Source: Acanthacorydalis orientalis
Taxonomy: Eukaryota > Arthropoda > Insecta > Megaloptera > Corydalidae
Assembly (NCBI GenBank): GCA_034766995.1
Contig: CM068313.1
Coordinates: 11,277,012-11,341,011, forward strand
Reading direction: 5' to 3'
Length of the DNA stretch: 64,000 nt
The notes under the pieces: model-generated
The model's input: only the letters and a program-made list of their open reading frames with translations
Told to the model about the DNA's origin: nothing
The model's database searches: none
Position numbers and translations under genes: made by a program
In this document: positions 37,326 to 49,272 of the stretch, one piece after another
Layout of the letters: every line of letters starts with the position of its first letter
Position numbering within the stretch: the first letter of the stretch is position 1

Positions 37326-38604
37326 GTAAATCGAGTTGTAAATGTTACTAGTTTTATTACCCTTTTGAAATGACTTTAAATATTCAACACATTTATTACT
37401 ACAAATCTCAGTTCCAAGTAATGATCACTTTATAATTGGATAATGAGGCTGCAATTTAAATACATTTATGTATCCAGTTCAAATATCCGTTTAAAATGTG
37501 TTGCACGTATTTCTATTTGTGCAACTAGGTTTTATAATCATTGGTGGATTTATAATTTATTAGGTCCTTTATGAATCTCCTTGAATCTGTTATTTGTTTT
37601 GGAGTACGTAATATTAGATAACATTCAAACATATATTGAAACATTAACTCGTTAAAAAATTAAATAATTAAATATTTGATTGATTTTGTAGAATTTCGAG
37701 TCCTTTACTGAAACAAAAGGCTTATTTATAGCGCATCGAACTTACACTTATAAATCCGTCACTGGTTATTATAAAAAATTCACCAAGAAGATATATTTTT
37801 TATCTAAATTAAGAACATCAAATATTATAAATTTTGTATCAAGATGATTATTTACGAAATAATTTTAAAAATTAAAATATTACTTATATATATATATTTA
37901 TACAGAAGTCTATATTAAAATATATCCGATTTTTAAAAATTTAATAAAAAATCTAAAGTTTACTGGTAAGTAAACTATATATTGATAAATATAACAATTT
38001 TGGGTTATTTTTGCATTTAACGGAAATTGCTAAAGAATTTATCAGGTGCTTTTATTATATATGGCTATATTATCAATTAGGTGCTTACTTAACACACCGC
38101 TTTATTTATTTAATCTTTGAGCAATTAATTTATTTCTTTGCTTAAAAATACCTTTATGGAATAAAATTCAATTTTAACTACACGATCATTGTTTTCTGTC
38201 TTGGGAATAAATTCACTTCGTAAATTTATTTTCACTTCCTATAGACCAAAAATGTACGTTTTAATATTTAAAATTAATTGTTATTTATTTTTTTCGGTGT
38301 CATATATGTACTTTTTCTAATTCTATGTAAAAATTATCTCGAATAGAACCATTTGTATGCTGTAGAGCGATTGAAAATTCATTTGAGATGTAAACATTAC
38401 CTTATAGTATAAAAAAAAACCATTCTTTGATTGAGATGATAAATATATATATATTTATTATTAACATAAGAAAGTAAACCGAATCTTATTTAAATAATAC
38501 TAAATATAATTTTTATTATAATAAATGTATTCAAAAACATTAACACTTAAATATTGTCTTAATGAACATGGTCGTTTTGATCAAGCGAATTTTTATCTTC
38601 TGCT

Positions 38605-38705
38605 TATATTTATGCACGTTTTTCACCTTCAAATGGTTGTAAATAATTGCAAATTATTTACAACCATTCTGAAGATCATACGTGCTAAAAATAGCCATAA
38701 AAACT
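38605..38705. repeat. Snap-back hairpin in the troponin-H-specific intron
   Basis: ATGGTTGTAAATAATT and AATTATTTACAACCAT are perfect inverted 16-mers separated by GCA. The pairing continues outwards imperfectly (GCACGT...CTTCA against TGAAG...ACGTGC) for a stem of about 47 bp. Confidence 0.7.
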
Positions 38706-38930
38706 TAAGCGATTTAACCGGGTCAAGGGCTCCAGGACAATATTTCGAGATCATAAGTATAACCTGAACAGTTATATTTGTTGAACCTATTCATTTTTTT
38801 CTATTTTGCATGATTCCTTATATTGATTAATTTTTATTTACTATCAATTAATGAATGATTATAGAAAATACATAGTTATTTAGTATATATATATATATAT
38901 ATTAGTAATCAATGGTTTTCAATGACATAG

Positions 38931-39438
38931 GAAGGCGAAGGTGAAGCACCCGCAGAAAGTGGAGAAGCTGCACCCCCTTCAGAAGGAGCACCGCCAGCAG
39001 AAGGAGCACCACCAGCAGAAGGAGCACCGCCAGCAGAAGGAGCACCACCGGCAGAAGGAGCACCACCAACGGAAGGTGCTCCACCGGCAGAAGGAGCTCC
39101 ACCAGCAGAAGGTGCACCACCAGTTGAAGGAGCTCCACCTGTCGAAGGTGCACCACCAGCTGAAGGAGCACCTCCTGCAGACGGTGCGCCTAAACCTGAA
39201 GGAGCACCTGTGACAGAAGGAGCTGCACCTCCAGCTGAAGGAGTCGCTCCTCCAGTAGAAGGTGCACCACCTACAGAAGGAGCACCACCAATTGCAGCAC
39301 CACCAGCAGAAGGAGCGCCTCCAGTTGAAGGACAAACAGCTCCCGCTGAAGGTACAGTACCACCAGCCGAAGGAGCGGCGCCTGTTGAAGGTGCGCCCGC
39401 AGCAGCTCCTGCTGAAGGCGCTCCACCAGCAACTGAGG
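38931..39438 (+). CDS. wupA: Troponin H exon 11 (Pro/Ala-rich extension, EGAPPA repeats)
   Basis: The exon is 508 bases in phase 0 after GACATAG, with donor GTAAAT, ending in phase 1. It starts [17 protein letters not shown] and continues with eleven consecutive EGAPP-x hexads (38982-39179), then looser variants. Such low-complexity Pro-Ala tails are known on insect flight-muscle troponin H, where they are proposed to anchor or regulate proteins such as glutathione S-transferase on the thin filament. If the donor is not used, translation ends after EGK at 39446. A purely chance open frame of this composition in DNA so AT-rich is very unlikely, and its phase matches the TnI exons. Confidence 0.92.
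38982..39179 (+). repeat. 18-bp coding minisatellite in exon 11
   Basis: Eleven head-to-tail copies of an 18-base unit (GAAGGAGCACCACCAGCA and variants) encode EGAPP-x. Third positions vary (A/T/C/G) while the peptide stays nearly constant, so the repeat is held at protein level rather than being a fresh DNA expansion. Confidence 0.9.
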
Positions 39439-39636
39439 GTAAATAATATACAACTATTTTTATTTATTCATTCAAAATTATTTGTATAATCAACATAATT
39501 AATTAAATTTAAATATTTGTAAATTTAGCAAATTTAATAGATTTATATCGAATAAAAAATTAATGAGATTTGATTTCTTTATTTTTATTTATTTATAAAT
39601 GAAAATAAATCATTTAATATATTATTTAAATATTAG

Positions 39637-39837
39637 GGGCAGCACCACCTGCAGAAGGAGCAGCACCAACTCCTGCTGAAGGAGCTGCGCCGGCACCAGA
39701 AGGTGCTGCTCCACCTACAGAAGGAGCCCCTACAGCCGCTCCGGCTACAGAAGGTACAACACCAGCTCCAGATGCAGCGGCTGCAGCTGTACCTGCTCCA
39801 GCAGCTACAGAAGGAGCGCCAGCTGCGCCTGCTGATG
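39637..39837 (+). CDS. wupA: Troponin H exon 12 (Pro/Ala-rich)
   Basis: This exon is 201 bases, phase 1 to phase 1, from acceptor TATTAG to donor GTATGT. It continues the tail with [20 protein letters not shown] and further Ala/Pro/Glu/Gly/Thr sequence. Hexad order is weaker here than in exon 11. Symmetric phase means it could also be skipped. Confidence 0.9.
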
Positions 39838-40523
39838 GTATGTATATACTCTTTACTAGATTATTTAAATTAAATGTTAATTATTTATTGATTTATTATA
39901 CTTTTAATTGAAAAAAATGAATTGAAATAATAAAATAATTATAATATCGATTAAAAAGTACAATGTACACAAAATAAATCCAAATTGCCAATAAAATTTC
40001 ACATTCTCATACAAACATGCATCCACATCATGCACACATCATTATCAACAGCATCCTCTGACTGTCCATTACTGTATGCCTTTTTGAGACATTAAAAGAA
40101 AAGTTATGATGACAAAAGATTTTTTTGACGTGAAGATCAATACGATGAAATAATGGATGTGTAAAACACTAAAAAATTTTTTTCAGGACGCAATTCCGAA
40201 ACACATTAAACAATGGACTAAGTGCATAATAGTTAGGGGAATTGTTTCGAAAAATTATCTTCATAAAAATCGTCTATAAAGAATAAAACATTTTTTAGTT
40301 TTTAAATGTTTCATTTCTTTTTGACTTGTTCTCGTATTTTCTAATATTCTTTTCTCATTTGTTCATTAATCGTTTTCTAGATATTTTCCATTTCTTATCT
40401 TTTTTTTAGAAAAAAATATCTCATCCATTTCATGTCAAACTCTAACATTGTTATTATGCCTGTAACTCTTTTCTATCTACTCTATTTTTCTATTTCATCC
40501 TGTTATTTTTAACAAACACAAAT

Positions 40524-40525
<2 letters not shown>

Positions 40526-40563
<38 letters not shown>

Positions 40564-40577
40564 GTATATATATATAT
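40526..40577. repeat. (AC)n(AT)n microsatellite before exon 13
   Basis: (AC)13 followed by (AT)n ends 21 bases before the acceptor of exon 13, so it occupies the branch-point region. Confidence 0.9.
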
Positions 40578-40598
40578 TAAAAACTTTGTCTTTTAAAG

Positions 40599-40745
40599 CT
40601 CCCCCCGCCGCAGCAGAACCGGCAGCACCAACTCTCGCACCAGAAGCTACTCCAGCACCAGCTGCTGAAGTAGCTCCTGCGCCAGCTACCGATGCTGCCC
40701 CAGCTGCAGAGGCTCCTGCAGAAACACCAGCTGCCCCTGCAGAAG
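40599..40745 (+). CDS. wupA: Troponin H exon 13 (Pro/Ala-rich)
   Basis: This exon is 147 bases, phase 1 to 1, after acceptor CTTTTAAAG, with donor GTTCGT. It encodes APPAAAEPAAPTLAPEATPA followed by more Ala/Pro sequence ending TPAAPAE. Glycine drops out and the pattern becomes PAPA-like. Confidence 0.88.
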
Positions 40746-41192
40746 GTTCGTTGATTTGTATGAAAACTTACATAATGTTTTTAATAATGCACTGTGTAGG
40801 AATGTATATTTTTCATTTCCGTTTAAATCATGTTCTGATATATTCGAGCATTTTATAGATTTTTAATATTTATGTTTTTAGAAAAAAACAAATATTTACA
40901 CATATACATTATTAATTCATTCCTTTTCAGTTATTATCGGAAATAATTTATAAAACGGTTCAAATATTCTAATATAATTAAAAGTTGGATATTTATTTTT
41001 TGTTACAATATGATAATAATTAAAGATTAATCACGAATTAATTTTAAGCCGGTGATAAGAACATAAAAATTGGTTTTTCTATTTGAACAATTTTTTTTTT
41101 AAATTCAAATTCCAAAAAAATGACAGTTTAGTCTAAATTCCAGATTTTCTAGTAAGTTCTATATTTTATTGAAAAAAATATAATCACATCAG

Positions 41193-41303
<111 letters not shown>

Positions 41304-41565
41304 CATTTTTTGAGTCTAAAAAACCCGTTTATTAAATTGCTTTGCTTTTAAAACTCAAACAAGAAAATGCATTCATACTGCATTTATTATAATCTTTTTC
41401 TATCAATGACTGGCTAATTGTATAAAATCAACGATAATAACAGAATCTATATAAAACACATAATATATTTGATTGTTATTTAATTTATAGACATTTGTAT
41501 AAAATATGCATTTATGTATAATTGATTTTAATAGATAATTGAAACAGAGTCTGTTTTTCTTTCAG

Positions 41566-41579
41566 CTCCCGCTTCTTAA
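41566..41579 (+). CDS. wupA: Troponin H exon 14, last coding exon (APAS stop)
   Basis: After CTTTCAG, the split codon is completed and reads APAS then TAA. Phase matches exon 13 exactly. A 3'UTR of about 120 bases follows to an AATAAA. Confidence 0.85.
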
Positions 41580-41696
41580 TTCCATCTTTCCGGCCCGAAA
41601 CAAAAATATATTTGATTATTTTATAAATTATTCATCTCATCTGTTCAATTATCGATTAAATTATTTTCAATATATGAAATCACTTATTTAAGAATC

Positions 41697-41702
41697 AATA
41701 AA
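41697..41702 (+). terminator. Polyadenylation signal of the troponin H isoform
   Basis: AATAAA 118 bases after the APAS stop, followed by T-rich sequence. This is the likely 3' end of the whole transcription unit. Confidence 0.6.
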
Positions 41703-42409
41703 TACTTTATTTATATGAAGTGTGGATTTATTTTATTCATCCTTTACCTAGAATTAATCAGGTATGAGTAATTAATGGAATCTAAATTTTAAAAATGTTA
41801 TTACTACTGAATAAACATTTTTTAATCACATGAACATTTCAGATTTAAGAATTTCAGAACCGAAAAGACTAAATAAATGTAGTATACAAGAAACGTGAAA
41901 TGATTACAGGAGACTCATTAAATTAACATAATTGCAAACATATATCCGAGTTAAGTACTTATATAACTGTATATTCTTGTGTGTTTCAATAGCGTATTAA
42001 ACTAGACGAAAAAAGATGTGAAATTTGATATATTCTTTAGATCAATATAAGTGATATTATACAGAGAACTTTTTTTAGTTCCTGAGAATTAAGAAAAAAA
42101 ACATTAAAAATACAATTTATGAAAATCTCATCTAAATATTTTATATAGAAAAAATTATAAAGTTTTATTAACATGCCGTGCAGCGAATGCGTTGATTAAA
42201 AACAATATAACAGATAACACAAAGACAATATAAACAAATCGAAACAAGGAAGTCGTTGAAGAAGCGATACCGGAACAAAACAATGCGTGTTCACCAGTGC
42301 TCACTTTTAAAAATCCCTACCAAGATGCAACAAAGGTAGTGTTTATCGCGCATTGACGAACGCGCAACTATTGGAATAATGTGGATTAACGCCGGCTGAC
42401 AAGGTAGTT

Positions 42410-42713
42410 TAATCCAACAACATGCTTCAGTCTTGCGCTGGATGGCATACGTAAATGTCAAGTGGTAGTTCGTTACATCCGTATTGACGTGAACACGGAC
42501 GCATCCTCCACCACGTGATTTTCGTACGTATATCATTAACAATTAGCGATAAGTGCAGGAAAATCCACATCAGTACTCAGTGTGTCGATCTGTTGAATCT
42601 TGTGTGTGATTGTGAATAAGTCCTGGATATAATCTTGATTATTTTAAAGATAAAAACTAATTGCGAGTGTTTTTATTTAACTGGAAGGCAGTTTACATTA
42701 AAGGAACTTAAAG
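42410..42713 (+). promoter_or_regulatory. Promoter-like island and non-coding first exon candidate
   Basis: This CpG-containing segment is clearly less AT-rich than its flanks. It holds an initiator-like ATCAGTACTCAGTG at 42569-42582, and about 130 bases later a donor AAG|GTAAAT at 42713/42714. No coding sequence reads through it. It is a candidate leader exon for a downstream + strand gene. The sorting nexin at 60.25 kb is the nearest one, implying a 5' intron of about 17.5 kb. The link is inference. Confidence 0.4.
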
Positions 42714-42869
42714 GTAAATAAAACATGCATAATTTTATCTATTTATCGTATATTTGGTGTTTTATCAGCAAAGTATTGACGTAACCGTTTGTTTATTTTT
42801 AGACACGTGGTTTTTATGCTAATAACAATAAATGTAAACAACTTTCTATAACAATATTTTATTTTAATT

Positions 42870-42871
<2 letters not shown>

Positions 42872-42952
<81 letters not shown>
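42872..42952. repeat. (TA)n microsatellite, long
   Basis: About 38 repeats, 160 bases after the leader-exon candidate. Confidence 0.95.
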
Positions 42953-42955
<3 letters not shown>

Positions 42956-43682
42956 TATACTAGAGAACTAGGAATTAAAATCATATATTTAAAAAAATCA
43001 GTTTGAAAGTTTTAAAAAAGATCTAGATTTTTCGACATTACTTGTAGTTTATAAAGTAATCTTTTAGTCCCTGATTTATAATTTATTATTAATTACATGT
43101 CATTTATGTTTAATTTCATAAATGTATATTCTTTTTTTTGGAAAAATTCAAAAATACTGCAGATTTTATTTCCATTGTTGTACCGTAAATGGGGTACGCA
43201 TATTTTTAAGAGTACGTTAGGTTATAGTTATAAAATAAATACATATTTCATTAAAAAGCGTGATTCATGTTATATTCTTGAGTAATGGTTCACTTTAAAG
43301 GCTTTTGTAAAATGCATTTTAAAAATTCTAATTTTTTGTCAAATTGATTGATTACAATCTAAAAAGTGATTTTAAAACTTGTTTGTGACTTTTTATACTT
43401 GTTTTGTGAGCATCAGGACCGAAAAGTTTTAAACAAATATTATAATGACAAAAAATCTTATAAGAAAGAGGAACTGTAATAAGATTGCTTTTTAATACGA
43501 TACGCTTGTGAATTAGAAACAAATTGTAAAAATGAGAGATCTGCAGGATTATTATTTTTTATTAAGTAGCAGAAAATAAAGAGAAATATTTTTATTCTGT
43601 GATTGTTTTCCTGTGTAAGTCCATGTCAGTTACTCTGTTTGAATCGAGAAGGTCACGTTCGACTTCGTTTTTTGTAAGACTG

Positions 43683-44095
43683 GTTTCAATTATGTTTTAT
43701 TCAGGAAGATTTTTAATCGATTAAGTTCAGTTTATAATACTTCTAACTATAATAAATATTGAGACCGTCTTAGAAAAAATGAACTAAGTTTTGACCACAA
43801 ATTTATGACGTTTTTCTGCAACCAGTTTCAATGTTGGTTATGTTTGGATATATTTGAAAAGATCAGTTCAAAATCTACCAGAACATGATTAAACTGAGAA
43901 ACTGTTGACAAAAAAAATTTACTTGTATTTGGTCTTAAATGTATGAGCTCGTTTCACCTACAGCTAGTTTCAATTTTGGTTATCTTCAAGAATATTTTGA
44001 ACTGATTAAGTTCAGTTCAGAATTTACCTGAAGATAATAAAAAGTTGAAACCGTCGTAGTAGAAATGATTCATATTTTACTGTTATGAATGGAAT
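43683..44095. repeat. 142-bp degenerate tandem repeat, 3 copies
   Basis: GTTTCAAT(T/G)(A/T)TG/TT starts at 43683, 43825 and 43967, exactly 142 bases apart twice. Shared internal landmarks follow each start in the same order: GATTAAGTTCAGTT, GA(A/G)AC(C/T)GT, and TATGA(C/G). A partial earlier copy may begin near 43640. Copies differ by roughly a quarter of positions, so it is old. Confidence 0.75.
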
Positions 44096-44401
44096 AAAGG
44101 TGTAGGGTGAAAAAGATATTCATTTGTATGACTTAGCTAGTCAGTCAGAACTGTATTGTAAAAACATTTGTATTATTTTCACAGTTCTAGAATTATATTT
44201 TGCGTTTATTGTATTTTGTTTTTTGAACATTTTTTTGGAAACTATTTAATAGCGAAAAACATTTTATTGTTTCCACAAATATTTCTTAAATCAGAGACTC
44301 GGAGAATATTTACAAAGAAATTATAAATATTAAATCAAAAATCATATTTAGCAAATGGTTTTTAGTTGATAAATTTATTTTACATATTTTTTGCTTAATA
44401 A

Positions 44402-44440
44402 ACTAGGGGCCCCGCCCCCACTCGCTTCGCTCGTATCGCA
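44402..44440. repeat. GC-rich interspersed repeat, second copy
   Basis: ACTAGGGGCCCCGCCCCCAC then TCGCTTCGCTCG, abruptly bounded by AT-rich DNA. Probably the end of a dispersed element whose body has decayed or lies outside recognition. Confidence 0.5.
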
Positions 44441-44938
44441 TATATTATCCCAATATCGTTATATATATATATATATATATATCTTCGTATGTCTATATAA
44501 TCACTCTTACACTTAGATTGCGCCGTTTGTTTTATAAAATCGCACATTTCATTGCAGTTGTTATGATAACAATATAATTTTTCATGTAACTTCGGATGTC
44601 ATCGTTAATAATAATTTAATACAATATCTCTACACGTTTCTCTTCAATTTTTTTTACAATATTTTATCTATTATCTGAAATTTTACGGAAGATTTTTATA
44701 TACACAGGTAGCAAATTTACACTAACTGTCCAGACTTCAAAAATATATGAATTAAAATGTTGAAATTCCATATCCGATGATAGCAGTAAATATATTATTT
44801 AAATATTGTATTTTTATGTCATTAATTTTATTTTATTTAACATACTTTCATTTTTTCATGCAGTCTTAAAACGTGTCGTTACTTTAAAGAATTTTATGAT
44901 TTAATGGTGGTTTAATTATATATTTTTTAAAAATAACA

Positions 44939-44942
<4 letters not shown>

Positions 44943-45008
<66 letters not shown>
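44943..45008. repeat. (TA)n microsatellite
   Basis: About 33 repeats. Confidence 0.95.
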
Positions 45009-45012
<4 letters not shown>

Positions 45013-45205
45013 AATACACCCATATGCATATGAATGTGCTTTGTGAGTAGTTCATAAATTCATTCTATGATCTTAAAATTCTTAGGAAGTGATATCATAT
45101 TTTTTCTATTTTCAAGTCTCCAGAAGCCATATTACAGTATTGGATATATTTCATTGACTTAATAACATAAAAATGTTTTAAAGACCATGAAAAATATTTC
45201 TGTGT

Positions 45206-45241
<36 letters not shown>

Positions 45242-45664
45242 TTTTTATTTTATTTATTATTATATTTTTGGTGTACCTTTACAGGGTAATCGAAATATAA
45301 AATTGCATATAAGAGTATGTACACAAAAACCAGTATTTATGTTAGTAATAACTGAAACTTAATTTAAAACGTGCCTTTTCCAAATAAATATGTTCTGTCC
45401 TTTTTTACTTATTGCAGTCACATATTTATAAACCGTTTTCATTTCGTACTTTTCTCTATTTAACATTTCTCCAACGGTAATTAGGTCTGTTCTTCAACTC
45501 TTTATTTCATTCCAGTTGTTCGATAATGAACAAAAATGTGTTTAATATATTCTGTTTTCCTGTATAATACACATAACTTTTCTGCTTTTACCTTTTTTGT
45601 TTCCTATCGAAATGTGTAAAATTTAAAAGTATCTGAAGTTCTTCTTTATCCCCCCTCTCTCTTT

Positions 45665-45676
<12 letters not shown>

Positions 45677-45740
<64 letters not shown>

Positions 45741-45742
45741 GG
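45677..45742. repeat. (TA)n(GA)n microsatellite, left flank of the MITE
   Basis: (TA)n to 45718, then (GA)n to about 45740; this is the left part of a tract interrupted by the MITE. Confidence 0.95.
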
Positions 45743-45845
45743 GAGGGGCATTTCAATTTGGGCTTCCACATAAAAGTATGAAAAAAATTGTAATAATTGT
45801 AAAAAAATTTTTAAATGTTTTCATGCGGAAGCCTAAATTCAATTG

Positions 45846-45850
<5 letters not shown>
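45743..45850. mobile_element. Short palindromic MITE inserted in a TA microsatellite
   Basis: GGGCATTTCAATTTGGGCTT (from 45747) is inverted as AAGCCTAAATTCAATTGCCC (to 45848), around an AT-rich core. (TA)n, partly turned to (GA)n, lies on the left and a long (TA)n on the right. This is the expected footprint of an element that targets TA. Confidence 0.7.

Positions 45851-45914
<64 letters not shown>
45850..45914. repeat. (TA)n microsatellite, right flank of the MITE
   Basis: About 32 repeats starting directly at the MITE end. Confidence 0.95.
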
Positions 45915-45916
<2 letters not shown>

Positions 45917-46339
45917 GAATACATATAAAAATATTTTTATACTTTCATATTTATTTAAGAACAGCACTTATTACATTTATTATCGAAACAAAATTACAAG
46001 CATTTAAATCTGTTTTTTATGGCAATAACAGTGATATGAAAATGTAATTCAAATTTTATAGAAATATTCTTTTATAATAATTGCGGTAATAGTACAAAAA
46101 TACTAAAAACTTAATGAATGATTAAAAAATTAATATGTTTAAAATTGATGTCTAGAAATGAATTATAAAAAATAATTTGTTTTTTTTTTTTAAAAAAAAT
46201 GGACTTATTAATGGATCTGTCTTCAGAAATTAATAGGTCGAAGATATCTTGATTAATATCTTTGATTTTTAACTTATAATAGTGTACATATTTTGGTATT
46301 TTTATCCATGAAAACATTTGACATTAAATCGTATCTAAT

Positions 46340-46615
46340 AATTAGAGTGATTTCATTTCACAAAAAAATTATTTTCTCATCCTACAAACCACACATTTCT
46401 TTCTAATCGAACGTAGATAAATTATTTTTGATCATTTTTAATTGATCAATAATAATTTATCAAACCTTTGGTTGGCTATCACTTATCTTTTTTTATTCCA
46501 TGAACAATAAAGAATTGTTCTGATTAAATATATACAATGAATGATTATTGATTATTTTTAATTGGTATTTATGCACATTTCGATAAAGAAGCCATCATCT
46601 TCAAACTGCTAAAGT
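46340..46615 (-). repeat. Interspersed repeat R1 (two overlapping or nested partial copies)
   Basis: ACAAACCACACATTTCTTTC, AAATTATTTTTGATCATTTT and TAATTGATCAATAATAATTT, then a second set GATTATTTTTAATTGGTATT and ATTTCGATAAAGAAGCCATC. Confidence 0.4.
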
Positions 46616-46814
46616 ATAGAAAAATGTAAAAATATTAAACAATTAGGTAATTAAAAACTGCGTTCATAAATAAGTTGAAGACAATATAATTGTCTATTTT
46701 GTAATTTTGAATTAATGAATATTAATCATTAAAAACAAAGTGAAAGTGACATAATTTGTACCTCCAAGTATATATTTTATGACGGTATGAACTGTGTCAT
46801 CACATTATAAATTA

Positions 46815-46821
<7 letters not shown>

Positions 46822-46884
<63 letters not shown>
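46822..46884. repeat. (TA)n microsatellite
   Basis: About 31 repeats. Confidence 0.95.
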
Positions 46885-46886
<2 letters not shown>

Positions 46887-47009
46887 CGCACACAAAGTTA
46901 CATGATTCACAAATCAATGAATAAGTGAAATAAGAATATAGAACATGTAAGGAAAATTATCAACAAGTGGTACTGTATCATTCAATTTTGAAAAATATTG
47001 AAAATACTT

Positions 47010-47462
47010 TTATTTATGCGTTGTACAACACCTTCCTCCAAACCTGAATAAATCATTCCTGCGCCTTCGGAAGCATTTTTTTCACTTTGAATGCGAAAAG
47101 TATGCAATGACTAATATGCTGCTTTTACGTTCACTTGTATTTTATGAGGTTATGCCAAAGGCTTGACTCAGATGTGTCTTTTTATACGGTGGAAAAAAGT
47201 CAAAATCGCAGAATCGTGTAAAAAAAACGTGTAAATATAAATATAACGTGTTAAAAATCGTGTAACTGTGAATAAATCGTATTAAAAAAATGTGTAACTG
47301 TGGATCATATAATACCGCATAAAAAATACCCAAGTGTATAGTGTTTTTTAATGTTAGGGGTGGCCCCCCAAAATCCTAAATTGATGATAAAATATTTTAA
47401 TTCAAAACAGAGTTATGATTGATTCAATTTAAAGACACCGAATTAATTTGCACACCCAACAC
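47010..47462 (-). mobile_element. Mariner-derived non-autonomous element, copy 3 (3' end missing)
   Basis: Homologous to copy 2 over CTGAATAAATCATTCCTGCG, ATATGCTGCTTTTACG and TTATGCCAAAGGCTTG. The terminal part runs ATGATTGATTCAATTTAAAG then ACACCGAATTAATTTGCACA at 47412-47456. The transposase 3' end is not found. A simple repeat rich in AATCGTGTAA units (about 47215-47310) has grown inside it. Confidence 0.65.
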
Positions 47463-47743
47463 ATGCATGCATACATATTAAATTCTATTTATTTTCGATA
47501 AGACAATCTGTGGTGAATAATCAATTGAATTTTTAATTTATTAACATAAATTATAAAAACATACATTAAAATGTTATCAATTTGTATACTATGACCTTTT
47601 TCTAAGTTTGATCCGAAGAAAATGTAAAATAACACAAACGAATGTTGCAATAAAATTTACAAATACCATCATTTCTGATATCTTTATATATGACATAAGT
47701 AGACAATTTCGAGATAACATTTCTGACATGTTCATTAAAATGC

Positions 47744-47746
<3 letters not shown>

Positions 47747-47812
<66 letters not shown>
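47747..47812. repeat. (TA)n microsatellite
   Basis: About 32 repeats. Confidence 0.95.
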
Positions 47813-47817
<5 letters not shown>

Positions 47818-48076
47818 CGTCAGTTTTGTATCGAGAATCAAAAGATAGATATATTTCACACTCCATTCGCCGTTTTGTATTAAGAAACGTTTTTATTGTC
47901 TTTCTCTCGATCGTGATTTAAAACATAAACGTTAAATATGTACACAATCTTTATGTATATACGAATATGTTCTCATAGGAGAAAGAACATCTGATAAGAG
48001 ATTGATACTGTGTCGTTTTTTTGACACGTGCATAGACGCGTGTTCAGCTGACTATTGAGAAAAAAAAACCCACACC

Positions 48077-48286
48077 ATGGTAACTGGAAACGAGTTCCAA
48101 ACATTTAATGGTGATTTAACGCCCACATCGAAATCACAAGTAGAAAATAGTCAATTGGACCTGTACAACAGTGGTGTACGTTTTCTTTTAACATCGACCG
48201 AGAATTCGGTTCGGTTTCTCGATGGGGATATTCGTGAATCTCATGAAAATATAATAAAACATTTATGGGTTTCAACGCGAAAATAG
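48077..48286 (+). other. Unrecognised small open frame with good start context
   Basis: 69 codons begin at ACACCATGG, a favourable start context, in a CpG-containing patch (CACGTGCATAGACGCG just upstream). The product (MVTGNEFQTFNGDLTPTSKS..., ending WVSTRK) is hydrophilic and matches no family I know. It could be a first coding exon, a TE remnant or chance. Confidence 0.2.
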
Positions 48287-49272
48287 TTTTATGTATTACC
48301 GTTTTATCGTTTTACACACAACGAAAAAAAGACTCGAGTTCGTGTGTCTGGCCATCGTAAACAGCTAATTAGCATCGACTGAAAGCAAATATAATTAATG
48401 AAAAGAAAACATGATTAAGACGAGTTATTAGTACTATTATTGGCATTGAAAAAAACATGTTCAGATATGTATGTGGTAACTACAATCCAAACACGATAAT
48501 CGTTTGTATCAACTATCATTGTTGACTCATACGGACGGATATGAAATATCAGTTCTTAAATTCTTTAATTATTTATTCGTCACATTTCTAGTAAATTTGC
48601 TGAAAATATTTTTAGATTGACTGATATTCGATGAATCAGCGAGATACTTTATCTGACGCATTTTATATTCAATAATTTGTGTTTTTGAGAAGATATAAAT
48701 ATTTATGAATCTATTATAGTTTAAGGGTTATATGTAAATGTTTAGGAATATAGTATAAATCTATTTTGGGTTCATAGATCCATCGACATTTAAATGACAT
48801 CCTTGTATGAGTATTACATTTCCAAATGACAACTCTGTTATATTTCATTGAAAGTTGACTTTTATCTAATAAAATCTGTATCAAATACACGGATGTTTTG
48901 TTATGACAATTTAAAGAAAACATTAAGAAATATGGGTATTACAATATCCAAACTAAAACTATATCGTGAGCCATAATAATAATAATAATGCAATTTTATA
49001 TACTGACGTTTCTCAAAAGTGTTGTTATCTGAATTCTCTTTTACTCCAGAAGATTATTATGGAACATCAGGAAAAAATCTTCCACTCTTGTCAAATCTTT
49101 AAATAAGAGTTATCCTAGATAGGAATATTGTGGAGAAATAATAGCATTTATACAAAACTTTTTCAGAAAAATAAAATGCTCAAATTCGAACATGTGTACT
49201 TTTAAAATTCTAAATCCCTTAGGGCTTGTAAATAATTTATACAATACCATAAATGTTTAACCTTTCATTCGA

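Larger units (their letters stand above)
36585..38930 (+). other. 3'UTR of the common isoform, then the troponin-H-specific intron
   Basis: The first 200 or so bases are probably 3'UTR of the exon-10 isoform. The remainder is intron for the extended isoform, with a (TA)n tract at 37285-37322 and a strong snap-back hairpin at about 38605-38705. It ends in GACATAG at 38930. Confidence 0.55.

Noticed and set aside
38902..39453. Long frames on both strands over the Pro/Ala exon (LLLVVLLL-, CRWCSFCW- and QQKEHH-type)
   Set aside because: They are other-frame readings of the 18-bp repeat; only the EGAPPx frame matches the phase of the TnI exons.
42291..42542. Minus-strand 83-codon frame in the promoter-like island
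   Set aside because: There is no family match. The island is better explained as a promoter and leader exon on the plus strand.
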